Origin: Salinicola halimionae
Lineage (GTDB): Bacteria; Pseudomonadota; Gammaproteobacteria; Pseudomonadales; Halomonadaceae
Assembly: GCF_003206065.1 (NCBI RefSeq)
Contig: NZ_PZJQ01000005.1
Location: forward strand, 124,001-188,000
DNA: 64,000 nucleotides
Reading direction: 5' to 3'
Shown here: in pieces, positions 7,667-16,191 of the stretch
Numbering within the stretch: position 1 is the stretch's first letter
How the letters are laid out: the number at the start of each line of letters is the position of its first letter
Program-made: the position numbers and the translations under genes
The notes under the pieces: generated by a model
Seen by the model: only the letters and a program-made list of their open reading frames with translations
Database searches by the model: none
What the model was told of the DNA's origin: nothing

Positions 7667-9160
7667 ATGAATGTAGCGGGTGAGTGGCTGTCGGGCGGCG
7701 GTGTTGTCATGGTATCGCTGCTCGGGTTGGTGGCAGTGGTGTTGGGCGTCGGTCTGCTGTGGCAGCGGCAGCGCTACATGAGTGAGAGGAAAGCGCTCCA
7801 ATCCCGCTTGCAGGCCAGCGAGGCAAAGTGCCAGCGCCTGGAACACGAGCTGGCCCAGAGCGACGGCCAGCAGGACGATCTCCGCGAGCGTCAGGCCCAA
7901 CTGCAGCAGCAACTGAGCTCTCGTGAACAACAGCTCGAGGCTCTCAACGAACGCTTGGCCACGCTGCGCGAGCAATACGGACGGCTCGAGACTCGCCACG
8001 AGCAGCAGCAGAATCAGCACGCGGAACAGCTCCAGTTACTGGAGCAGGCGAAGACCCGTATGGGACACGAATTCGAGTCCCTCGCCGGGCGCATTTTCGA
8101 CGAGCGTCAGCGCGCCTACAGCGCACAGAGCCGGGACAGTCTGGAGGCGTTGCTGAAACCGTTTCGCGAGCAGGTCAGCGGCTTTCGTCAGCGTCTCGAG
8201 GAAATTCACGGTCAGGAAGTGCGCGAACGCACCACGCTCAAGGTGCAGATCGATCAACTCGCTTCGCTCAACCGCCAGATCACCGAAGAAGCCGCCAATC
8301 TCACCCGCGCCCTGAAGGGCGACAAGAAGATGCAGGGCAACTGGGGCGAGATGATGCTGGAGTCGGTACTGGAGCGCTCCGGTCTGCGCCGGGATATCGA
8401 ATACCGGCGCGAAGTCTCGATCGACGGCGAGCACGGGCGCCAGCGTCCGGATGCCATCATCTATCTGCCGGACGACAAGCATCTGATCGTCGATGCCAAG
8501 GTCTCGCTCAACGCCTATGTGCGCTACGTCAACGCTGAAGACGAGGTCGAGCGCGAGCAGGCGCTACGGGCTCATGCGCAGGCGGTGAGAAGCCATATCG
8601 AGTCGCTTTCCGGGCGTGACTATCCGCAGCTGCCGGGACTGCGCTCGCCGGATTTCGTGTTCCTGTTCATGCCGGTCGAACCGGCCTTCGCGGTCGCCTT
8701 CCAGCATGACGAAAGCCTGTTTCAGGACGCGTTTTCCCGCGACATCATCGTGGTGACGCCGACCACGCTGCTGGCGAGCCTGCGCACCGTGGCGAGTCTG
8801 TGGAATCTCGAACGCCAGAACGAGAACGCGCGGCATATTGCCGAGCGCGCCGGCAAGCTGCTCGACAAGTTTCAGGGGTTCGTTTCGAGCCTCGAGGATG
8901 TCGGCCGCCACTTGGGGCGGGCGCAGGGCAGCTACGATCAGGCCATGGGGCGGCTGTCGACCGGGCACGGCAGCTTGGTCGGCCAGGCGCTGGCGCTCAA
9001 CAAGCTGGGTGTGCGGATGAAGCGCGATCTACCGGCGCACCTGACCCGCGAGACGGACGAGGAGATCGAACCAGAGGGGGAAATCGACGAATCGGACGAA
9101 GCCGGTACGCCTGCCGGTTCTGCGCGAACCGGATCCGCCGCCGACGATCCGACGCCGTAA
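7667..9160 (+). CDS. rmuC: DNA recombination protein RmuC
   Basis: RmuC family proteins limit sequence inversions and rearrangements and resemble nuclease-fold proteins; the biochemical activity is unproven. One N-terminal membrane segment (about residues 10-30) is followed by a long glutamine/glutamate-rich coiled coil to about residue 125. The conserved C-terminal domain follows, with GNWGEMMLESVLERSGLR, RPDAIIYLPD and DAKVSLNAY. The ATG at 7667 is preferred over 7637 because AGAGGAAGG lies 8 bp upstream. About 497 aa, ending in an acidic tail. A perfect hairpin follows the stop. Confidence 0.92.
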   Translation: MNVAGEWLSGGGVVMVSLLGLVAVVLGVGLLWQRQRYMSERKALQSRLQASEAKCQRLEHELAQSDGQQDDLRERQAQLQQQLSSREQQLEALNERLATLREQYGRLETRHEQQQNQHAEQLQLLEQAKTRMGHEFESLAGRIFDERQRAYSAQSRDSLEALLKPFREQVSGFRQRLEEIHGQEVRERTTLKVQIDQLASLNRQITEEAANLTRALKGDKKMQGNWGEMMLESVLERSGLRRDIEYRREVSIDGEHGRQRPDAIIYLPDDKHLIVDAKVSLNAYVRYVNAEDEVEREQALRAHAQAVRSHIESLSGRDYPQLPGLRSPDFVFLFMPVEPAFAVAFQHDESLFQDAFSRDIIVVTPTTLLASLRTVASLWNLERQNENARHIAERAGKLLDKFQGFVSSLEDVGRHLGRAQGSYDQAMGRLSTGHGSLVGQALALNKLGVRMKRDLPAHLTRETDEEIEPEGEIDESDEAGTPAGSARTGSAADDPTP

Positions 9161-9164
9161 CGCA

Positions 9165-9190
9165 GACCGCCGCCCGGTTGGGCGGCGGTC
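9165..9190. terminator. Hairpin between convergent rmuC and dps
   Basis: Perfect 11-bp GC-rich stem GACCGCCGCCC/GGGCGGCGGTC with a GGTT loop directly after rmuC and 41 bp before the dps stop. It could serve both directions. There is no strong T-run on either side. Confidence 0.6.
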
Positions 9191-9230
9191 ATCAGCGCGA
9201 AGGCTGTTCGAAGCGCTGTTCGAGGGGCGA

Positions 9231-9704
9231 TCAGCCCAGGTAGGCGTTGAGCATCCAGACGGTCTTTTCCTGTTCGCGAATATAATCGCTGGCCAGGGAG
9301 GCGGTCCCTTCGTCGTCGGCGTCGCTCGCCTGCGAGAGCAGCTCGCGCTGGAGCTCGATCAGGACCTGAAAACCTTCCACCAGACCCCGCACGCACTGTT
9401 TGCCGTCGGCGACCTGCTTGTCTTCCTGAATCTGGGAGATCTTGGCGTAGTCGCTATAGGCGTGCAGCGGCTGATAGCCCAGGGTCAGGATGCGTTCGGC
9501 CACTTCGTCGACCTTGGTCAGCAGATCGGTGTAGATCTCCTCGAACTTGGCGTGAAGCTCGAAGAACTGCTCGCCCTTGACGTTCCAGTGATAGCCGCGG
9601 GTGTTCATGTAGAACACCTGGTAGTTGGCCAGCAGCCCGTTGAGTCGCTCCGCAAGCTGCTGGGCGCTGGAAGCGTGAAGACCTATCGCATTGGTATCGG
9701 ACAT
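9231..9704 (-). CDS. dps: Dps family DNA-protection ferritin-like protein
   Basis: 157-aa dodecameric mini-ferritin that binds and oxidises Fe(II) with peroxide and shields DNA. The inter-subunit ferroxidase ligands are in register with Listeria/Dps proteins: His39 (GYHWNVKG), His51, Asp66 and Glu70 (KVDEVAER). The N-terminus is short without a lysine-rich tail, so DNA binding may be weak. The ATG at 9704 has CAGGAGAG upstream. Monocistronic. No OxyR or Fur box was recognised by eye in the 9705-9882 region. Confidence 0.93.
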   Translation of the reverse strand: MSDTNAIGLHASSAQQLAERLNGLLANYQVFYMNTRGYHWNVKGEQFFELHAKFEEIYTDLLTKVDEVAERILTLGYQPLHAYSDYAKISQIQEDKQVADGKQCVRGLVEGFQVLIELQRELLSQASDADDEGTASLASDYIREQEKTVWMLNAYLG

Positions 9705-9882
9705 GGTATCTCTCCTGGAAAGTGATGGTGAGAGTGTAACCGGGCGCCCCCTGGAGACCCATCCAAGTATCGATATGGCTTGGATAGTGTCGTTCTATCA
9801 GGACGTTAAGCGCTTCCACGCAGAGGTATATCAGGGCTGCATGACCACAAAACAAGCCTCGCGGCAGGCGTCCGATGGCATC

Positions 9883-11022
9883 TCACCCGTTGGCGCAGAC
9901 TCGCCAGAGTCTGGCCAGCGTGCGCGCACGGTCACTCAGCAGTTCGCCGCAGCGGTCCAGCGCCTCGTCTAGCGTGATCGGGCCGTCCGCCAGGGCGAAC
10001 GCGGCGGTGATGCCATGTTCGAACGCGTCCTGCCACTGATCGCCGAGACGACCTGCCAAGACCACCGTGGGAACGCCGAAGCGCTCGGCACGCCGGGCAA
10101 TGCCGATCGGGGTCTTGCCGGAAAGACTCTGGCCGTCCAGCTGGCCCTCGCCGGTAATCACCCAGTCGGCATCGGCGAGCAATGCGTCGAATTTCACCTG
10201 TTCCATCACCAGTTCGATGCCGGGGCGCAGGGTGGCACCCAGAAACGCGCGGGCGGCGAAGCCCATGCCACCGGCGGCGCCTGCGCCCGACAGTTCGCGA
10301 AAATCCTCACCCAGTGCGTTGGCGGCAAGATCGGCAAAATGCGCCAGCGCTCGATCGAGTCGTGCGACATCCGCCTCGGTCGCCCCCTTCTGCGGGCCGA
10401 AGATGGCGCTGGCACCGCGTGGTCCTAGCAGCGGATTGTCGACGTCGACCGCCGTCTGCACCGTCAGCGCCGCCAGGCGCGGGTCGAGGCCGTCGAGATC
10501 GAGCGTTTTCAGATCGGCCAGTGCAGCCCCACCCGAGGGAAGCGGCCGGCCTTCGCTATCGAGCAGTCGTGCGCCGAGGGCCATCAGCATGCCGGCACCG
10601 GCGTCGTTGGTGGCGCTCCCGCCCAGCGTCAGCACCAGCGACTCGGCGCCGGCATCCAGTGCGGCCAGAATCAGTTGGCCGACCCCGTAAGTGGTGCTGT
10701 GGAGCGCAGTGCGCTCTTCCCGCTCGAGCTGCTGCAAACCGCTGGCCTCGGCCAGTTCGACGAACGCCGTGCGCGACGGCTCGTGCCAGCCCCAGGCCGC
10801 CGTGGCGTCTCGCCCCAACGCATCCTGAACGCTCGCCATGCGACGCTCGGCCTGCGTCGCCGCCAGCAGGGCGTCCAGCGTACCCTCGCCGCCGTCACCC
10901 ATCGGGCACTGATGAAGCGTGGCGTCGGGTAGCTCCTGCCTCAGGCCGGTGGCTATGGCGGCGGCGGCATCGCGGGCGGAGAGCGCATCCTTGAAGCTAT
11001 CGGGGGCGATGACGATATTCAT
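9883..11022 (-). CDS. Glycerate kinase (GarK/GlxK type)
   Basis: 379-aa glycerate 2-kinase family enzyme, phosphorylating D-glycerate to 2-phosphoglycerate in glyoxylate/glucarate breakdown. It starts with the family signature IAPDSFKDALSA and shows CPMGDGGEGTLDAL, LGGSATNDAGAGM, DVDNPLLGPRGAS, GAAGGMGFAA and TGEGQLDGQSLSGK. The frame stays open upstream to 11229, but the conserved N-terminus begins at the ATG at 11022 with GAGGA 6 bp upstream. No glyoxylate-pathway partner is adjacent, although a four-carbon acid-sugar cluster lies at the other end of the window. Confidence 0.93.
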   Translation of the reverse strand: MNIVIAPDSFKDALSARDAAAAIATGLRQELPDATLHQCPMGDGGEGTLDALLAATQAERRMASVQDALGRDATAAWGWHEPSRTAFVELAEASGLQQLEREERTALHSTTYGVGQLILAALDAGAESLVLTLGGSATNDAGAGMLMALGARLLDSEGRPLPSGGAALADLKTLDLDGLDPRLAALTVQTAVDVDNPLLGPRGASAIFGPQKGATEADVARLDRALAHFADLAANALGEDFRELSGAGAAGGMGFAARAFLGATLRPGIELVMEQVKFDALLADADWVITGEGQLDGQSLSGKTPIGIARRAERFGVPTVVLAGRLGDQWQDAFEHGITAAFALADGPITLDEALDRCGELLSDRARTLARLWRVCANG

Positions 11023-11258
11023 GGCATCCTCGGCTGGGAATGAATCGGGTTCGTCGTGACTCTGTCCAGCATAACGTCGTTCGCGGTTGGCGGCGACGGG
11101 CTCGTCGTTGCGCTGCGATCCCTCCGTCAGCGCCCAGGTACCGCAGCGCATGATGACTAGCGTCCGAAGACGCCGAACGGGCTTGCGATGAACGTGGATC
11201 GGCAGACGGGAAAATGGCATGCTGAACACTGTTCGTAATCCTCTGCGAGGATCCTGTC

Positions 11259-11843
11259 ATGAACGATCGACGATATCGAATTGGGCGCTGGTTGACCGTG
11301 TGTATCGGGCTCGGGGTGCTGAGCGGTTGTCAGTCACTCGCGGCACCGGAGCCTACCTCGTCAGCCGGCGGCAACGTGTTGCCGAGCGCCTGTCGCTGGC
11401 CCGCCAGCGGCGACCCGCTCGAGCGTCTGCGTGCCACCCGCGACGCCCTCGAAAGCCAGGGCTATGCCATTCTCGACACCGATGCCCAGTTGGGGCTGGT
11501 CAGTGCCGAACGCAAGACGCGTCAGCCCGGGCTCGGCGCGGTGAATAGCCCGTTCGGGCGTACCGGTTTCTGGGGTGGCTTCGGCCTTGGCGGTCGGAAT
11601 GGCTACTCGCTGGGCGTCATTCAAGGCTTCGGCGGCGGCTACGATACCGATCCGGTCCAGATCGAGCGTGTCTCCGTGGTGACGCCGGAGACGACCACGC
11701 TGGTGGATCGTGACTCGGTCGTGGTCGATTACAACGGTTATCTGATCGATGCGCGCAGCTACAATCAGCCCTCGTTCTGCCAGCAGCTGCATCAGGACAT
11801 CGAATCTCGCCTGAACAGGCCCGCCGCGGGAATTGCCCCATGA
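11259..11843 (+). CDS. Predicted lipoprotein, first gene of the NicO operon
   Basis: 194-aa protein with a lipoprotein signal (basic N-terminus, hydrophobic segment, LSGC lipobox at about residue 24). The mature part begins with RLRATRDALESQGYAI, similar to a segment in the next gene, so the two look paralogous. A glycine-rich stretch (FGRTGFWGGFGLGGRNGYSLG) separates two conserved-looking halves. Function unknown. Its ATG has GAGGATCCTG upstream, and its stop overlaps the next start (ATGA). Translational coupling to three downstream genes suggests an envelope role linked to metal export. I do not recognise a named family. Confidence 0.75.
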   Translation: MNDRRYRIGRWLTVCIGLGVLSGCQSLAAPEPTSSAGGNVLPSACRWPASGDPLERLRATRDALESQGYAILDTDAQLGLVSAERKTRQPGLGAVNSPFGRTGFWGGFGLGGRNGYSLGVIQGFGGGYDTDPVQIERVSVVTPETTTLVDRDSVVVDYNGYLIDARSYNQPSFCQQLHQDIESRLNRPAAGIAP

Positions 11844-12286
11844 ACCAGCGTGAAATGACGACTCCCCGTGAAGCCATCACATTGCGATCCGGACTTCGGC
11901 AGCTCGTCTGGTCGAGTCTATTGGTCGGAAGCCTTCTGTTGACGGGCTGTGCGGTGTCACCCCAGGCGCAGCCGAGAAGCATCGCGGTGCAGGCGACCGC
12001 CGATGAGACACTCAAGGCGACGCTGGCGATGCTGGCGGAGCGCGGCTTCGTGATTCGTCACGGTGATGGTGACCTGGGTCAGATCGATGCCGTGCTGGCG
12101 TCCCGATCCGGTTACGAGATGCACGCGCAGGTCACCAGCGGGGGCGAGCGCCCGCCGGGGCTGGTTCTGCAGAACGGGAATACCTATCTCACCTTGAGTG
12201 GTCGTCGCGGCGGGCATCCGCTGGAAGCCGTCGAACTCGATCCCTTGTTCATCGATGTTCAGAATCGTCTGAGGTTGTTGCCTTGA
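11840..12286 (+). CDS. Predicted lipoprotein, second gene of the NicO operon
   Basis: 148-aa protein; a hydrophobic segment ends in LLLTGC (lipobox at about residue 34). The mature domain (ETLKATLAMLAERGFVIRHG...LGQIDAVLASRSG) parallels the preceding lipoprotein (LESQGYAILDTDAQLGLVSAERK), suggesting a shared small alpha/beta fold and an old duplication. It overlaps the upstream gene by 4 bp, and its TGA overlaps the TTG start of the DUF1007 gene. Probably anchored in the outer membrane. Function unknown. Confidence 0.75.
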   Translation: MNQREMTTPREAITLRSGLRQLVWSSLLVGSLLLTGCAVSPQAQPRSIAVQATADETLKATLAMLAERGFVIRHGDGDLGQIDAVLASRSGYEMHAQVTSGGERPPGLVLQNGNTYLTLSGRRGGHPLEAVELDPLFIDVQNRLRLLP

Positions 12287-12975
12287 GAAGAGGGTCGTTC
12301 TTGCGTCGCTGGCGTGAGCTAGGGTTCGGAGTGGTGATCGGATTGTTCGCGGGGATGCCGTCGACCGCCTTGGCGCATCCGCATGGCTGGGTCGACTTGA
12401 GCGTCGAAGGCATCTTCGACGCTCAGGGCGAGCTGACCGCCTTGCGGCAACGCTGGCGCATGGATCCGTTCTACAGTCAGGTGGTAATGGAAGACATGGG
12501 TCGTGTGGAAGGCGATACCACGATGGCGCAGCGGCTCGATGCGCTGGGTGTCGAAATCCGCAATAACCTCGAGACTAACGATCACCTCACGCACATCACG
12601 CTGAACGGCCAACCGGTGGCCCAAGGGACGGTAACCGACACCAATACCGAGTACCGCGATGAGCGCCTGGTCTTCAGTTTCGTGCTGCCGCTGGCCAAAC
12701 CCCAGGCGCTGGCGGGACAGACGCTGCGCTACCAGATCTTCGACTCGACCTACTACATCGAGATGCTGCACGAGGCCAATGCCGATGGCTCGGAGCCCCT
12801 GCCCGGGGCGCTTTCGCTGGATGACGCGCCTCGAGGATGCCATACGCGGATTCTCAAGGCGGATCCGGACCCCGATAAGGTGATGGAGGCTTCCATGCTC
12901 GATACCACCCAGCAGGGCGAGCCCAACCTGGGCCAATTCTTCGCCGAAACCGGAGAGATCACGTGTCCGGGTTGA
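12283..12975 (+). CDS. DUF1007 family periplasmic protein
   Basis: 230-aa protein with a signal peptide ending in ALA and a mature N-terminus HPHGWVDL, the hallmark of DUF1007 proteins. These are usually found beside NicO/RcnA-type exporters or ABC metal systems. The exposed HPH start could bind a metal ion. The start is TTG at 12283, overlapping the previous TGA (TTGA), so translation is coupled. The end overlaps the GTG start of the NicO gene by 13 bp. The tight coupling argues that it works with the exporter, perhaps as a periplasmic metal-handling partner; that role is inferred, not shown. Confidence 0.82.
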   Translation: MRRGSFLRRWRELGFGVVIGLFAGMPSTALAHPHGWVDLSVEGIFDAQGELTALRQRWRMDPFYSQVVMEDMGRVEGDTTMAQRLDALGVEIRNNLETNDHLTHITLNGQPVAQGTVTDTNTEYRDERLVFSFVLPLAKPQALAGQTLRYQIFDSTYYIEMLHEANADGSEPLPGALSLDDAPRGCHTRILKADPDPDKVMEASMLDTTQQGEPNLGQFFAETGEITCPG

Positions 12976-14054
12976 AAGCGATGGCAGGTTTCCTCGTTCC
13001 CTTGGTGTTGCTGATTGCCATCGGCATCGCCGGCTACTCGCTGGGGTGGTGGCAAAACGTCGCGGTCCAGATCGTGCTCTGGCAGGGCAAGCTCTACCAC
13101 ACCCTGGTCGAGGCGGTCAGCGCGCTGAATCGCACTCCCAGTGCGACGACGTGGGGCGTTCTGCTCGGCGTGAGTTTCGGCTACGGCGTCTTCCATGCGG
13201 CGGGGCCTGGCCATGGCAAGGTCGTGTTGAGTACGTATCTGGCGTCGCAGGGTGGGGCGTGGCGCCGCGCGCTGGGGCTATCGGTGCTGGCGGCGCTGCT
13301 GCAAGGCGTAATGGCGATCGCGATCATCGGGGTGCTGGTCTTCGGTCTGGGCTGGCTGACCCGGCAGGCAATGGGCAGCATCGATCAGGCTGAGCTTGCG
13401 AGTTTCGTGATCGTGTCGCTGGTCGGGCTCTGGCTCTGCATTCGATCGCTGCGCCGGCTATGGCGTTCGCGTCATATCGGCGCCGCCTCGACGACCGTGA
13501 TCTCGGCCTTCACGCCGGTCACGCCCGGCCCGAGGTCGAGTCATTCGTCGCTTAGGCCGGTGTTGCCGTCGCGACACGCCCATGACGCCCATTGCGGCTG
13601 CGGGCACGATCATCATATCGACCCGCGCGAAGCGGGGGACTGGCGGGTGGCGTTGCTGACGGTGCTGTCGATCGGTGTACGCCCCTGCAGCGGCGCGGTG
13701 CTGCTGCTGGGCGCGGCCGCGCTGCTCGATCAGTTCGGCAAGGGCGTCGTCGCGGTGCTGACGATGTCGCTGGGAACGGCATTGACCGTCTCCTCGTTGG
13801 CTCTGCTCAGCGTACTGGCGCGGGACTGGGTCAAGCGTCATCTCAAGCCAGCCGCTGGTGGCGGGCGCTGGCAGGCCTGGATCGGCCTGACGGGCGGAGC
13901 GCTGATACTGGTGCTGGGTCTGTCGCTGACGCTGGCCCAGTGGCAGCGAGGGCCGGCCATCGCGCCTCCATTGCTGGGTGGATCCACGCTCGGAGCCCCC
14001 ACTGCGCAGCAGTCGGGCCACGTGCCCGGGCCGTTTGGCCCTGGGCGAGGTTGA
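12963..14054 (+). CDS. NicO family nickel/cobalt transporter (RcnA-like)
   Basis: 363-aa membrane protein with about six or seven hydrophobic segments. The NicO signature HAAGPGHGK is at residues 78-86, and a second conserved block GVRPCSGAVLLLGAA lies after a histidine-rich cytosolic loop (SRHAHDAHCGCGHDHH, about residues 204-220). RcnA-type members export Ni2+/Co2+. The His/Cys loop probably senses or delivers metal. GTG start inside the DUF1007 gene. Last gene of the four-gene overlapping operon. The C-terminus is a low-complexity Gly/Pro/Ala tail. Confidence 0.85.
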   Translation: MSGLKAMAGFLVPLVLLIAIGIAGYSLGWWQNVAVQIVLWQGKLYHTLVEAVSALNRTPSATTWGVLLGVSFGYGVFHAAGPGHGKVVLSTYLASQGGAWRRALGLSVLAALLQGVMAIAIIGVLVFGLGWLTRQAMGSIDQAELASFVIVSLVGLWLCIRSLRRLWRSRHIGAASTTVISAFTPVTPGPRSSHSSLRPVLPSRHAHDAHCGCGHDHHIDPREAGDWRVALLTVLSIGVRPCSGAVLLLGAAALLDQFGKGVVAVLTMSLGTALTVSSLALLSVLARDWVKRHLKPAAGGGRWQAWIGLTGGALILVLGLSLTLAQWQRGPAIAPPLLGGSTLGAPTAQQSGHVPGPFGPGRG

Positions 14055-14102
14055 CCCGCGGACTCGGCCCATTGAACCGCAGAGCCCTATAAACGTCGTC
14101 GT

Positions 14103-14528
14103 CTAACGCGCGAGACCCGCTTCTTTCGCCAGCCGAGCGATCTCCGCACGGCGCTTCTCGAGCGCTTCGTCAGTATAGGCTTCGGCACTGCCATGGCCCC
14201 AGACCGGGCCGGGCCAGGCGGCATCGCCGGCAAAACGCACGATGATGTGGAGATGGAACTGCGGCACGACATTGCCGAGCGTGGCGATGTTCAATTTGTC
14301 GCCTCCGTAGAATGCCATCATCGCCTGTCCGAGCTGCGTGGCTTCCTGCCATAGGCGAGTCTGCTCGTCGGCCGGCAGATCGTAGATTTCGACGACATCG
14401 GCGCGCTGTGGTATCAAAATGACCCAGGGATAGCGCGCGTCGTGACTCAGCCGAACCTGGGTTAAAGGCAGGTCGATGACGTGGGCGCTGTCCTGCTGCA
14501 GGCGTGAATCGAGCATGAAGTTGGGCAT
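14103..14528 (-). CDS. HIT domain protein
   Basis: 141-aa histidine-triad family protein, expected to hydrolyse nucleotide phosphoramidates or related compounds. The signature is NVVPQFHLHIIVRF, giving His-x-His then Ile-Ile rather than the full three-histidine triad. The family also shows DARYPWVILIPQR near the N-terminus and AWPGPVWG after the motif. The start is the ATG at 14528 (MPNFMLDSRL) with CGGAGGCG upstream, although the frame is open to 14633. Monocistronic. Confidence 0.85.
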   Translation of the reverse strand: MPNFMLDSRLQQDSAHVIDLPLTQVRLSHDARYPWVILIPQRADVVEIYDLPADEQTRLWQEATQLGQAMMAFYGGDKLNIATLGNVVPQFHLHIIVRFAGDAAWPGPVWGHGSAEAYTDEALEKRRAEIARLAKEAGLAR

Positions 14529-14685
14529 GACGCCTCCGGTAGGAAAAGGAAAGGGTAACGACGCAAGGCGAGCGGTCAGCGCCACTTTACGTCGCGGCCC
14601 CCGGAGCGTCGAGTTGCGTGAGGGCCTGGGCAACGGTGGTAATATTCCTGCGTTGTTGCTAGATCGTTGCCTTGGTCGGCTGAAA

Positions 14686-14772
14686 GGCTATTCAGGATGG
14701 CTGCTCGGCGAGGCTATTCGAAACGGGCTATCCGGCGAAGGCTATTCGAAAAGGGTTGTTCGAAAAGGGCTA
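14686..14772. repeat. Imperfect repeats of a GGCTATTCGAAAAGGG-like unit
   Basis: Between the HIT gene and the first entericidin gene, GGCTATTC recurs at 14686, 14712 and 14740, with related GGGCTATCC, GGGTTGTTCGAAAA and GGGCTAC copies between them. The spacing is irregular. No protein-coding reason is apparent. Confidence 0.65.
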
Positions 14773-14804
14773 CGCCAGCAGGCGACTTTGACGAGGATGA
14801 TGGC

Positions 14805-14933
14805 ATGAAAGTGGCGTGGAGAGTGTGGGTCATTGGCTGCCTGTTATTGACGTTGGGCGCCTGTAACACGATGCATGGGCTGGGTAAGGATATCGAGCGC
14901 GGCGGAGAGAAGATCCAGAATGCTTCCCGTTAG
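14805..14933 (+). CDS. Entericidin-like micro-lipoprotein 1
   Basis: 42-aa protein: signal segment with lipobox LGAC (Cys at about residue 20), then NTMHGLGKDIERGGEKIQNAS, the GxGKDI..GGE..Q pattern of EcnA/EcnB entericidins. E. coli EcnA/EcnB are small envelope lipoproteins described as an antidote/toxin pair tied to stationary-phase lysis and osmolarity. The ATG at 14805 is used; the 88-aa frame from 14667 runs through repeats and is not credible. A second copy follows 145 bp downstream. Confidence 0.8.
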   Translation: MKVAWRVWVIGCLLLTLGACNTMHGLGKDIERGGEKIQNASR

Positions 14934-15078
14934 CAGTTCAGCCGTGAAATCCAGCAGTTAAGGCAAGATGTCATGCGCGTTTTCTCGCGCGCTCTGCTAT
15001 TTTGATGGCAGGCCGATTACATAACGGCCCGGATGAGCCACGAATGCATCCGCCTAAAACGTTAAGGAGGACGACACC

Positions 15079-15210
15079 ATGAAACGCCTAATTGCTTTCT
15101 CTCTGCTCGCACTGTTCAGCGCCGGTATTCTGGCGGGTTGCAACACCGTCGATGGGGCTGGCAAGGACATCGAAAGTGGCGGTGAAGCCGTCCAGGACGC
15201 CGCTAGCTGA
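15079..15210 (+). CDS. Entericidin-like micro-lipoprotein 2
   Basis: 43-aa protein, too short for most gene callers. Starts MKRLIAFSLLALFSAG, lipobox LAGC (Cys21), then NTVDGAGKDIESGGEAVQDAAS, clearly related to the upstream copy. A strong AAGGAGG lies 8 bp before the ATG, and a strong terminator follows the stop by 6 bp, so this is a well-formed stand-alone unit. Which of the two copies, if either, acts as toxin or antidote cannot be told from sequence. Confidence 0.88.
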   Translation: MKRLIAFSLLALFSAGILAGCNTVDGAGKDIESGGEAVQDAAS

Positions 15211-15216
15211 TATGAC

Positions 15217-15252
15217 AACGCCCGATCCTCTGGATCGGGCGTTTCTCTCTTT
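15217..15252 (+). terminator. Strong Rho-independent terminator
   Basis: Perfect 12-bp stem AACGCCCGATCC/GGATCGGGCGTT with a TCT loop, then TCTCTCTTTT, directly after the second entericidin gene. Confidence 0.9.
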
Positions 15253-15387
15253 TCGTCAGATAAAAGCTTCGTCAGACCCGCTTTCCGTTATGCCCTTGTC
15301 CCACCTGATGATTTCCCGCCGCGAAAAATGTATACGTGATATCGTCATGTTTCTCTCCCGACGCCCGTCGATCGAACGGAGTCGTGC

Positions 15388-16191
15388 ATGACTTCCTCTT
15401 CCCGCACTGAATCGCATCCGCGTGATCCCGAAAGCGACCTCGGTTCGTTGGCGACTTTCGATGACGCCAGCGTCTTTTCCCTCGATACGCTGCCCGGGCC
15501 GCGGGAATCCCCCGTCTCCATCGTTTTCAACGATACGGCTTATGCCACCGTGCTGGCGACGCCGGATCAACTCGAGCCGTTGGCCGTCGGTTTCGCTTTC
15601 AGCGAAGGGGTGATCGATCGTTACAGCGATATCGAAGCCATCGAGATTGAAACCAGTCGGCACGGCTTTCGGGTCCGCTTGCGGGTCGCCGAGCGCATTG
15701 CCAGGCGCGCCGGTAGTCAAGCGAGGGCGACACTGTCCACCAGCGGCTGTGGTGCCTGCGGGGTGCAGGAGGAGTCGCAGCTACTGTTCGGCCTGACCCG
15801 CCTTCCCGCCATGACCTTGCCGGCTGTCGAGGTCCTCTCGGCGGGCCTTGGAGCCTTGCAAGCCGAGTCCGCCCCTGGCGTGCATCTGGCCTTGGGAATC
15901 TCCGGTGTCGGTGAGATCACGACCGTTGGCCGCGATATTGGCCGCCACAACGCGCTGGACAAGGTGATCGGCGCCAGTTTGATCGCTGGCATCATGCCAG
16001 CGCTGGTGATGATGTCCAGCCGCTGCAGTCTTGAGCTGGTGCAGAAGAGCGTCCGCGCTCGGATCCCGGCGCTGGCGACGCTCTCCTATCCTTCACGACT
16101 TGCGGTCGAAGTCGCGCGAACCTGCAATCTGACGCTGATCAACTGCCACCGCGGCAAACGGCTCGAACTGCTGAGTCGCGGCGACGACTAA
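15388..16191 (+). CDS. fdhD: Formate dehydrogenase accessory sulfurtransferase FdhD
   Basis: 267-aa protein that passes sulfur from IscS to the molybdenum cofactor of formate-dehydrogenase-type enzymes. The essential CxxC is visible as SGCGACGVQ (Cys121/Cys124), followed by GVGEITTVGRDIGRHNALDKVIG and the C-terminal MMSSRCSLELVQK block. ATG at 15388 with CGGAG upstream. It sits 300 bp ahead of the YdeP-type molybdoenzyme, its probable client. Confidence 0.93.
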   Translation: MTSSSRTESHPRDPESDLGSLATFDDASVFSLDTLPGPRESPVSIVFNDTAYATVLATPDQLEPLAVGFAFSEGVIDRYSDIEAIEIETSRHGFRVRLRVAERIARRAGSQARATLSTSGCGACGVQEESQLLFGLTRLPAMTLPAVEVLSAGLGALQAESAPGVHLALGISGVGEITTVGRDIGRHNALDKVIGASLIAGIMPALVMMSSRCSLELVQKSVRARIPALATLSYPSRLAVEVARTCNLTLINCHRGKRLELLSRGDD

